Shown in pieces: positions 23,601 to 35,600 of a stretch of 64,000 nt of DNA; position 1 is the stretch's first letter; every line of letters begins with the position of its first letter. Below the pieces are notes generated by a model. It worked only from the letters and a program-made list of their open reading frames with translations. It made no database searches and was not told the DNA's origin. The translations under genes were made by a program, and so were the position numbers. The DNA comes from Mya arenaria (taxonomy: Eukaryota; Mollusca; Bivalvia; Myida; Myidae): positions 28,263,423 to 28,327,422 of the forward strand of contig NC_069124.1 in the NCBI RefSeq assembly GCF_026914265.1, given 5' to 3'.

Positions 23601-26600
23601 GAGGTATGGCCTTGAAACGGAGTCATCTAAAGCAACTATCTTGTTCCTAAGTCAAACTGTTATTGCTCGTACCAAGAAAATAAATACAAGAGATACAAGA
23701 ACCTTTATTTAAAGTTGGGTGTATGCTTACAAAAAAAATAGCCCAAAGAGCTATTTTCTGACATAATATGTCTATTTACAGACCGACCGACATTCAGACA
23801 TTGTCAATCCTCAAGTATTTACCCAATCTTCTATGAAGGTTGAATAAAAAGGGAAGAAAATGCATAGAATTACCATTATAAAATTGATGGTTTTATTTAA
23901 TAGAATTATGAATCATTCATATCCATTATATAACCAGAAAACATTCATTATTCTGTCAAAAACAACCCTGCTATGAATTAAAGTGTACAATAAAGAATGA
24001 ATAGCTTTTTGAAATCAAGGTCATTTGTATGATCACAGCAAATTATACACTTTAAATTATGCAATGGGGTGAATTTAAATTATTATTTCAGCCCACTACA
24101 ACAAGTGGTATGAACCATTAAAAGCTCATTCAACCAAACGTAGGGCTCTGGAAATCAAGCATGTTGCGTTGACAGATATTGACATAGATAGACAGGAAGT
24201 GAAATAAAATGATATTTTTTCTTCATAAAACAGAGCTTTACACACTCCACCAATATAGGTACCTTAAGAGCTCTATACTGGATCATAGAGCTCTAAAAAT
24301 GAAGCATGTTGCGTTGACAGATTTTGACATACACTGGGTGTGAAATAACATATTTTTTTCTCCATAAAACAGAGCTTTACACGCTCAACCAATATAGGTA
24401 CCTTAATGAGCTCTTACACTGGATCATAGAGCTCGGGAAATCCAGCATCTGGTACACAAGCATGTGCAGAAGCTCAGCTAGACAAACATGCAGCAGCTCA
24501 GAGTTCTTGACATAGAAAAGCTGTTAAATTACCTCAATTTTCTTTTCTTCTACATGAAATAGACTCCACATACCATAATGAGCTCATATACTGGGTTATA
24601 GAAGTCAGGAAATCCCGCGTGCAGGTACAAAAGGATGTGCAGAAGCTCAGCTAGTCTGTCTGAGCAGCTCATGGCACAAAGAGATAATGTCAGTATAAAA
24701 TACCTCTCCTTTTACCGACAGAAAACAGTCAGAGCTTTTAACGCTTCACTATAATTTTGGTACCTTAATGAGATCATAGTGCTCGAGAAATCCCATGGGC
24801 AGGTACATGAGGATGTGCAGAAGCTCAGCTAAATGTGTTTGCAGCTGGTACAGAAAACAGTAATGAGCTTTTAACTATTATTGGTACCTTAATCAGCTCA
24901 TACACCGGATCATAAAGCTCAGGGAATCCAGCATGCAGGTACATCAGGATGTGTAGAAGCTCGGCCAGCCGTGAGAGCAGCTGGTTGCTCTGGTCTGAAC
25001 TGTCATTCTGCCACACTGACACAATCTTTGGAACCATTGGCAGAATCTGGAAAATAGGTGAAAGCAATTGTGAAGCATTAATTCTAAGCCACAATTAATG
25101 AATAGTTTTGTTGGTGTTATCCAACAGACTTGCATAAAAAAGGTCTCTCCAGTTATCTTATTTTTAATTTATTTTTTCTTTACAGATTTAAGAGGCTAGG
25201 AAGCTATAAAATCAAGAAGAACTTACCTACTATTACCCACACCTATAAAAGTGGGTAACATTTAACAAATCATTAATTAATTTTGGCCTAAGCCACATTA
25301 AATATTCAAAGATAACTTGTCAAGATGCGTGGGCAGAATATGACACCCCCGGGCTTAATTTAAACCTGTATAAAAGTTGAAAGAAGACGTTAGCTGAGTT
25401 ACACCAAAAACTTATGTTTACAAGTGAATAATTTCATTAAATTTGAATCAGACGTCCGTACGTGCAGCTCATACTTATTAAATTATAATTAATTTAAAAC
25501 GCAATATTGGAATACCTATTTAGCATACAAAATTAAGGGTGTACATACGCTCTACTTCTTTCAATGCATTCAACATGAGCATGGTTCAAATTTCACCTTG
25601 ACTGACAAAAAAGTGAATGTAACGAAGCTTGCAAGAAATTACTTTTAATTATATTTTTTCAAATGAATGTAAACTACGAAAGGTCATGCATACTGTAATT
25701 AATTTTTGTTTATTATTTCCGTTTTAAAACTGCATAACTTTGTTTACTGATGCAAAGAACTGTCTTCAGCTGTATAATATTTGTCACAAAAAAACATAAA
25801 ATTACTTGCATTTGAAAATGTTTTGTTAGCAAAAAATTAAAGTAATGTGCAGGATTCTGGATTGTTTGGCAAAATAAATCAATTTGAAGGAAACGATTAC
25901 TTGATGCATGATAAGGAATTTAGCATACAAAATTTTGCGTATTCATGTTTCAATTGATCTACTTCTTACTATGCATTCAACGTGGGCATGGTTCAAATTT
26001 CACCTTGACTGACAAAAAAGTTGATGTTTAATAATGAAGCTTGTGCGACCATGTAACCGGGTTATTAGTCTTGCGAAAATAATGTATTTATTTTTTCAAA
26101 TGAATGTAAATTATGAATCGTCATGGTTATATAATGCTTTTTATTAGTGATGAATTTTTGTTTTTTTTCTTTCTATTTTAATATATATTGCATAATTTTG
26201 TTTACTGGTGCAACCGACTAGTATTTCAACTGTAAAATATCTGTCCCAAAAAAAACAACAACGCAAATCACTTACATTTGAAAATATTTTGAAATCTCCA
26301 TCGCTTGGCAACATAAATTAATTTGAAGGAAACAATTACTTCATAGTCATGATAAGGAATTGAGCTTATAGATTTTAGTGCATTTATACTAAATTTGCAC
26401 TACATCTGTAACCATGCATTGCACCTGGGCATGGTTTGTTAATTTCACTTTGAGGGACAAAAAAAGGCAATGTTATGAAACTTGTAAAAAAATACTTAAA
26501 ATTTCATTTATTTTTTTCTAAAGGATGTAAACTATGAAACATCATGCATATATTTATACGCAGCTCCTGTTTATTCTTAACTTATCAAATTTATTTTTTC

Positions 26601-29600
26601 TTTCCATTAATTTTAATACTGCATAACTTTGTTTAATTACTGATGCAACCAACTCACTTCAACTGAAAATATCTGTAAAAAAATGTTAATCACTTCCATT
26701 TGAAAATGTTTGTTTGCAAAAAATTCAAGACTTGATGCATGATGATTTTTAAGGTATTCATGTTTCAATGCTCTACCTATTACCTTGCATTCAACATGGG
26801 CATGGTTCAAATTTCACATTGACTGACAAAAAAAATGATGTACAATAAAAAAAAAAAAAAGATGAACAATTAAAAAATATTATCAAGCTTGGGCCTAAAA
26901 AAAAAAATTGTTTGGTTAGGGTTTCATCCTTTTCAAAAATAGGTAGGGTAGGTAGGTAGGCTTTTTATTATTTTATTTTTTTTATTAGGCTTTGTATAAG
27001 AATGCTATTTTCATCATTGGAGAATGGTGTTAAAGTTATCTTCTGTATAAGCATTTAAGATTTTATACTACATATTGAAAAGCAATTAAAAAAAAAGATT
27101 TTTTTTTATTTTTATTTTTTTAGTTTTTCATTTTTTTTTCAAACTGACTATAAAAACGGTAGGGTCGGCGGCTATTCCGTAGGTAGGGCCGGGTAACCCG
27201 AACCAAATGTTGTTTTTTTTAGGCCTTGCAAGAAAATAATTCCATTTTTTTTCTTTTCAAATGAATGTAAACTATGAAACTCATGGTTATTTAATGATTT
27301 TTATAAGTAATCATTTTTGGGTTTTTTCTCTCTATTTTAATATTGCCTAATTCTGTTAACTGTTACAACTTGAACTTACTTAAACTGTAAAATATCTTTC
27401 ACAAAAAACGTATATCACTTGCATTTGAAAAAAAATTTGTTCACAAAAAATTAAAGTAATGTGCAGAATTCTCGATCGCTTGGCAAAATCAATCAATTTG
27501 AAGGAAACAATTACTTAATGCATGAGATAAGGAACTTAGCATCTTATTTTAAGAAGTTTGCAAGAAAATACGTAATTTCATTTTTTTTCAAATGAACGTA
27601 AACAATAATGAAACGTCATGCTTACTCCTGCTTTTCATTAGTTATCAATTTTGTTTTTCCTTTCCCTTTTAATCTTGCACAACTTTGTTTACCGATGCGC
27701 TCGCCAACTCACTTCAACTGTAAAATATCTGTCACAAAAAAACAACAACGTAAACCACTTGCATTTGAAAGCGTTTTGTTAGCAAAAAATTACAATAAAA
27801 AGCAGGATTCTCGATCCATTGCTTGGCAACATAAATAAGTTACTTGATGCATGATAAGGAAATAAATAGCATGGCTCCTTAAAACTGCTGATACCTTTAT
27901 ATATTCACCATAAAATACGTTATATTATACAATGGCTGAAATTGAGAACTTTAAAGAAATCTGACCCAAAAATAATCAGTAGGTCTCTGATAGCTCCATT
28001 AACTATACGTTATGTTAATTTTTTCTGCCTGAAGGCCAAATATAACTTCTATACCATTTAAATGGTTTTTAATTGCTGATTATTAAATAAATGACCAAAA
28101 GAATGTTACACCTTAAGTTCTTAGTTTTTTGTGTTTTTTTCTCTATATTTTAACTGCAATTGGATGTAAAAATACCTTATTCAAAATCTATTAAGGACTG
28201 TGAATAACATTTTGTTCAGATATTTCCTTTTTCTTTACATAAAACCCTTTTAAATATCACATAAATGATAAGGGCTTAATAAGGCATCCAAATTTGTGGA
28301 TTGGGCTTTTTCAATGTCCACAATTTATGGCTGAATTTCTGACACAGCATGGGATTTTAAACATGTACACTAATATTTAAATTTTCTACAGCGCAATTGA
28401 AAATTATTCTGTTCTATTACAAGTTATCAAAACATCCATAATGTCACTGATATTAAAAAAAGCGAGAATTTGAAAATGATTACAATTCTGAGAACTTAAA
28501 TTATGGAGCTAATAAAAGCAATTACCAAAAACAATTTCAGTTGTGATTTCAAATAAGTATAGCAACATTATTTACTGTAGTTAGACAAAATTTACTATAT
28601 TCCAATTAACATTTTGACTTACAATTTATAGAGGTTGAAGAATTGCCATTCAACTCTGATCATTAAATGCTTATATTTGGTCACAAGCCTTTAACTCTCT
28701 GGTCGTTAATTGCTTATATTTGTCACAAGCATCATTGATTAAAGTAATCATCACCATATCACCATTTCATAACTCATAAAATTTACAATCAACACTTTGA
28801 AAAACAAGCTTTTAACATATTTTTATAATTGTGACTTAGATATGCGGCAATGTTAACATACTTTGTGGACAGGGTTATGTGGCCATGTCAGTCATCGAAT
28901 TAGACTTTGGATGAACAAGCCCAAATTCTGACATTAGTGCTTGGCATCGACATTCTAAACAAGCCCTGCTTAATCGAATCCAGAATTCGAGCAAGCCCAG
29001 AAATCATTTAACCAGTGCACTGGGCTTGCGGGCTTGTGCTTATTTCAACCACTGCCATGTTAACATACCTTGTGCAAAGGGTTATGTGGAAATGTTAACA
29101 TTCCTTGTGCAAAGGGTTATGTGGAAATGTTAACATACCTTGTGCAAAGGGTAATGTGGAAATGTTAACATACCTTGTGCAAAGGGTTATGTGGAAATGT
29201 TAACATACCATGTGCAAAGGGTTATGTGGAAATGTTAACATACCTTGTGCAAAGGGTTATGTGGAAATGTTAACATACCTTGTACAAAGGGTTATGTGGA
29301 AATGTTAACATACCTTGTGCAAAGGGTTATGTGGAAATGTTAACATACCTTGTGCAAAGGGTTATGTGGCCATGTTTACATACCTTGTGCAAAGGGTAAT
29401 GTGGAAATGTTAACACACCATATATAGAAATATTTATGTGGTCATGATAACACACCATATGGAAAGGTTTATGTGGTCATGTTAACACACCATATGGAAA
29501 TGGTTGTGGCCATGATAACATACCATATGGAAAGGGTTATGTGGTCATGTTAACATATCTTGTGAAAAGGGTTAAGTGGCCATGTTAACATACCATATGG

Positions 29601-32600
29601 AAAGGGTTATGTGCTCATGTTAACACACCATATGGAAAGGGTTAAGTGGCCATGTTAACACACCATATGGAAAGGGTTATGTGCTCATGTTAACACACCA
29701 TATGGAAATGGTTATGTGGCCATGTTAACACACCATATGGAAATGGTTATGTGGCCATGTTAACATACCATATGGAAAGGGTTAAGTGGCCATGTTAACA
29801 CACCATATGGAAATGGTTATGTGGCCATGTTAACACACCATATGGAAAGGGTTAAGTGGCCATGTTAACACACCATATGGAAAGGGTTATGTGCTCATGT
29901 TAACACACCATATGGAAATGGTTATGTGGCCATGTTAACACACCATATGGAAAGGGTTAAGTGGCCATGATAACATATCTTATGGAAAGGGTTATGTGGT
30001 CATGTTAACATACCTTGTGGGAATGGTTATGTGGCCATGATAACATATCTTATGGAAATGGTTATGTGGCCATGTTAACATACCTTGTGGGAATGGTTAT
30101 GTGGCCATGATAACATATCTTATGGAAAGGGTTATGTGGCCATGTTAACATACCTTGTGGAAAGGGTTATGTGGCCATGTTAACATACCTTGTGGGAATG
30201 GTTATGTGGCCATGATAACATATCTTATGGAAAGGGTTATGTGGCCATGTTAACATACCTTGTGGGAATGGTTATGTGGCCATGATAACACACCATATGG
30301 AAATGGTGATGTGGCCATGTTAACATACCTTATGGAAATGGTTATGTGGCCATGTTAACATACCTTGTGGGAATGGTTATGTGGCCATGATAACATACCT
30401 TGTGGGAATGGTTATGTGGTCATGTTAACATACCATATGGAAATGGTGATGTGGCCATGTTAACATACCTTGTGGGAATGGTTATGTGGTCATGTTAACA
30501 CACCATATGGAAATGGTGATGTGGCCATGTTAACATACCTTGTGGAAAGGGTTATGTGGCCATGTTAACATACCTTGTGGGAATGGTTATGTGGCCATGA
30601 TAACATATCTTATGGAAATGGTTATGTGGCCATGTTAACATACCATATGGAAATGGTGATGTGGCCATGTTAACATACCTTGTGGGAATGGTTATGTGGC
30701 CATGATAACATATCTTATGGAAATGGTTATGTGGCCATGTTAACATACCATATGGAAATGGTGATGTGGCCATGTTAACATACCTTGTGGGAATGGTTAT
30801 GTGGTCATGTTAACACACCATATGGAAATGGTGATGTGGCCATGTTAACATACCTTGTGGAAAGGGTTATGTGGCCATGTTAACATACCTTGTGGGAATG
30901 GTTATGTGGCCATGATAACATATCTTATGGAAATGGTTATGTGGCCATGTTAACATACCTTGTGGGAATGGTTATGTGGCCATGATAACATATCTTATGG
31001 AAATGGTTATGTGGCCATGTTAACATACCTTGTGGGAATGGTTATGTGGTCATGTTAACACACCATATGGAAATGGTGATGTGGCCATGTTAACATACCT
31101 TGTGGAAAGGGTTATGTGGCCATGTTAACATACCTTGTGGGAATGGTTATGTGGCCATGATAACATATCTTATGGAAATGGTGATGTGGCCATGTTAACA
31201 TACCTTGTGGGAATGGTGATGTGGCCATGATAACACACCATATGGAAATGGTGATGTGGCCATGTTAACATACCTTGTGGGAATGGTTATGTGGCCATGA
31301 TAACATATCTTATGGAAATGGTTATGTGGCCATGTTAACATACCTTGTGGGAATGGTTATGTGGTCATGTTAACACACCATATGGAAATGGTGATGTGGC
31401 CATGTTAACATACCTTGTGGAAAGGGTTATGTGGCCATGTTAACATACCTTGTGGGAATGGTTATGTGGCCATGATAACACACCATATGGAAATGGTGAT
31501 GTGGCCATGTTAACATACCTTATGGAAATGGTTATGTGGCCATGTTAACATACCATATGGAAATGGTGATGTGGCCATGTTAACATACCTTGTGGGAATG
31601 GTTATGTGGTCATGTTAACACACCATATGGAAATGGTGATGTGGCCATGTTAACATACCTTGTGGGAATGGTTATGTGGCCATGATAACACACCATATGG
31701 AAATGGTGATGTGGCCATGTTAACATACCTTATGGAAATGGTTATGTGGCCATGTTAACATACCTTGTGGAAAGGGTTAAGTGGCCATGTTAACATACCT
31801 TGTGGGAATGGTTATGTGGCCATGATAACATACCTTATGGAAATGGTGATGTGGCCATGTTAACATACCTTGTGGAAAGGGTTAAGTGGCCATGTTAACA
31901 TACCTTGTGGGAATGGTTATGTGGCCATGATAACATATCTTATGGAAATGGTTATGTGGCCATGTTAACATACCTTGTGGGAATGGTTATGTGGCCATGA
32001 TAACATATCTTATGGAAAGGGTTATGTGGCCATGTTAACATACCTTGTGGAAAGGATCTGGAGAATGTTGAAAACTCAGCAACATGTAGGTGACAATGTT
32101 AAGGCCAGGCTCGCTGACTGGGGCAAACTGCAGTTTCTGGAATATCTGAAATGTACATATAAATATGGAAATATTAATAAGACAGAATGACATGACAATG
32201 TTAAGACCGGCCAATCTGTAGTTTCTGGAATATCTTAAATCCACAGATACACATAGAAATGTTAAATACGCGTATAATCATACAGAAATATTATTATATT
32301 ACACGACCAGCAGTGAATATCAATCTGAATCTGAAATACAAAAATACAAATATATGTAAAACTGACAATAATAAGAATGTAAAGCAGTCTTTGAAAAACC
32401 TAAATTAGCATACAACCTCCATTTTCAGCCAATAAAATTGCAGGTAAGAATGCAAGCATTAAGTACTTGAGGGTTAGACATACGTAAAGAATTTCAACTT
32501 TCACAGGTGTTTAAAGGTCCGTCTTATATGTATAACTGCCACTCATCAGGAACAAACGTGTCCCTGCGTCAGATTTTGCATGGACAATGCATCAGCCAAA

Positions 32601-35600
32601 GATGTTGTATTCTAAGTCAGTTAGATGACCTGAAGTAATATCTTAATGATTAAGAGGGGATCATTTGCTACGCTCACTCTACCCATTCATTTTATCTTTA
32701 AGATTTTATTTCATGTCATCTATCTATTACGTGGACAGATAAACATTTCGAAAATAATATTGCTTGACAAGGTAAAAATGACCTTGCAATGTTCTCCAGT
32801 CAGACCACAGTTTCTGGAAGATCATAACACAACAATTAACTAATGTCTGATGATAATAAACTTCATTCTTATGCAATAATTTTGATATATTATGATAGTT
32901 AAATACCTTTTTAACTTGTTATATTTCTCAGACATATTAAATGACAATGATTGCAGTTAATTTCTAAATAAGGCTATTATCTTTTAAAAAATCCGCAAAA
33001 AGGTAATTGTGAAGCTCATATTTTACTTATTTAAAAACGCATAATTAGTAATAATATACCTTATTTGTATAATTATTCTCCTTTTTTATTTATTTGAGTT
33101 TAGCAGTCCTTCAAACAGCATATAATTTATTTTATTCAACATGTTCAGTGATTATTCTCGGTACAAGTACTGCCTTATAAATAAAGGCTGTTTCCCCTTG
33201 CGAAAATATTCTCCCAATTTGGGGAAATGAATAAAAAATCTCCAAGCATTATTTAAGTGACCTTTGAGTCCGCCAAGAACATTGAAAGCACCTCAGCCAT
33301 TGGCCCATTCAATGATTGTGGGCTAATTGGTTGATCTTGATAATGCATTAGGAGTTAAACCACAGTGGTCTTTTCTATTTATTTCTAAGATTGTTAAATC
33401 GTGAACAGTCTGCCCGAGCTGTATTATTTAATCACGTTGATATCACATCAAGTTATTTCATTATGAACAAGTCTTAAGTTAAGCGTTAAGTGTTTTATAA
33501 CATGTTTTCATTAAATTTTTTATTGGATGCAAAGGCTCATCAGTTCTCATTTTAAGGTTGATACATATTATTAATTGTCATAATGAGTGTGCATATAACT
33601 ACAAAGATTCATTTTTTTGTTAATTTCCGAAACGATTTCCAAATTTTTAATGCCTTTATTCATTATAAAAAAAATGCATAATGCCTGAGTGCCAACAGCG
33701 CCAAGGCTTATAATGACAATGATACCTCAATTTGTTTTCTTTGAAAAACACACACTGACAAACTGGATATGATTATAATTGTTTAATTGTGAAATTTAAG
33801 AATTTTGTTTACTATAATGAGATTAATAAAAAGCCAATTATTTTAGTAACACTTTTAAGTAAACAAAATTTTATGTCTACCGTAAATGTTCTATTAAACG
33901 TGCATGCCCTATTATTAAAGACGCACTGGGGGTTCTTTGATGTGGGTCTTTTTTTCAATTTTGCGACATGAATTTAGTGCTGTTTAAAAAATTGCTTAAT
34001 TGGGAAAAATGGATCTTTTTAAGTTCTTAATTCTTTTTTCTTAAAGTGACACACAGTCACACACCCTCATTGTTTAATAGGACATATACAGCATTTTGAT
34101 ACACAGAGACGCAAAAACGCCTACCCTTACACCTGTCATCAGAGCAAAACACACTTAAAGAAATGTAAATCTTTCAGTGCAGAAAAGGTAAATTCATTAA
34201 AGGATTGTTGAAAATGATTCATCAAAAAAACTTTTATTTTTACTACCTGTTGTTTATAATATCAAACAAACCTTCAGCATGTGGGTGTTTTTTCTTAGAT
34301 AAAGCTGGAATGGTGATTATATAACTACCAATACATCTTTTTTTATTTTCCTATTTCCAGAACTGATGGCTTTCTCTCATTTTCATCAAACCTTTTTAAC
34401 AGATTTAAGCATGAAAGTGTAGGTTTACAAGATGTATAAATTATTTTTATTTATGATTTTATTTCAAAAGAAAATACCCTCTTATATAACTTCTTTTGTT
34501 TGCATAACGCTGAACAAGAACAGTGACATTTTTATCCCAAGTGATTAGGTTGGACAAAAAGGGTAAAATTGAAATAAAAATATTTCTAGTCAAAACATTT
34601 TGTGTGCAAATCACTTTTATACTTTTGGAACCCATGTGCACATCCACTTAAAAGTTTGTTTTCTGTATTGTTCACCAACAATGATGATATCTTTATGGTC
34701 TTAATGTGATCAAATATAAAAAAAAAAATGAAAAAATTATAAAACATACCAAGGTTATAAATATAATACTGGTTATAAAAAAAGAACAATAGAACATAAA
34801 AAAATATTTTGCTAATGCAGGGATCGAAGTCTGACACCGTATCTGTATATACAATGGTAGAAGAACTAAGAACAATGCTCCTGATAAGTTTTAATGTAAC
34901 TTAAAAAAAAAAAACCACAATTTAAAAAGGTCAACACCGAAAGAAAGTTGAATTAGGTTTGAATGCTTATTGTTATTGTATTGAAAAATGTTGTGGGTTG
35001 TTGAAAGAGGCTTAACAATCGTTATGGAATAAGTATGTTAAAACTAAACTTTTAAAATATACCTGATCCACTTTGTTCTCGGTGACCGTGATGAGGACAC
35101 TGTACTTCTGAACAGAGGCGAGGGCTTTCAGGAACTCAATCACCCATGTGTCCACAAATCGTGTCGTCGGCCACAGCAACCAGTCGATGATTCGCTGCAA
35201 CGCCGTCACCATGCTGTTGTTGTCGATGTTCGAGTCAGAAATCACGTTCCGCACCACTTTTGGTATTAGGGATGGAGGAATGTATGGAACCAACGAACCT
35301 AAGCATATCGAGGGCTCAACATCGCATGGCATCGATATGATTTTGAAGATCTCCTTTAATGAGTCTTGTAAACTTTGGGCATCAGGAGTGTCCCACATGT
35401 ACGCAAGCAGATTCGCCACAGTGTTCACACCTTTGATGTAATTCACAATCTCTGTTTCATGGTCAGGCGAACCACATAAACTTAGAGACCTTATCAGCTG
35501 TGTACAGAATGGAGATGCGAGATCTCCTTTTGGTATGCACTCTTTGAATTCTAACAAAAGGTCCGCAAATTTTGTCAAACAGTCTACATGTAGTTTTTCT

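Noticed and set aside
29053-32055. Possible CRISPR-like array because of regular ~35-bp periodicity
   Set aside because: Units are contiguous repeats without unique spacers in eukaryotic intron DNA; it is a minisatellite.
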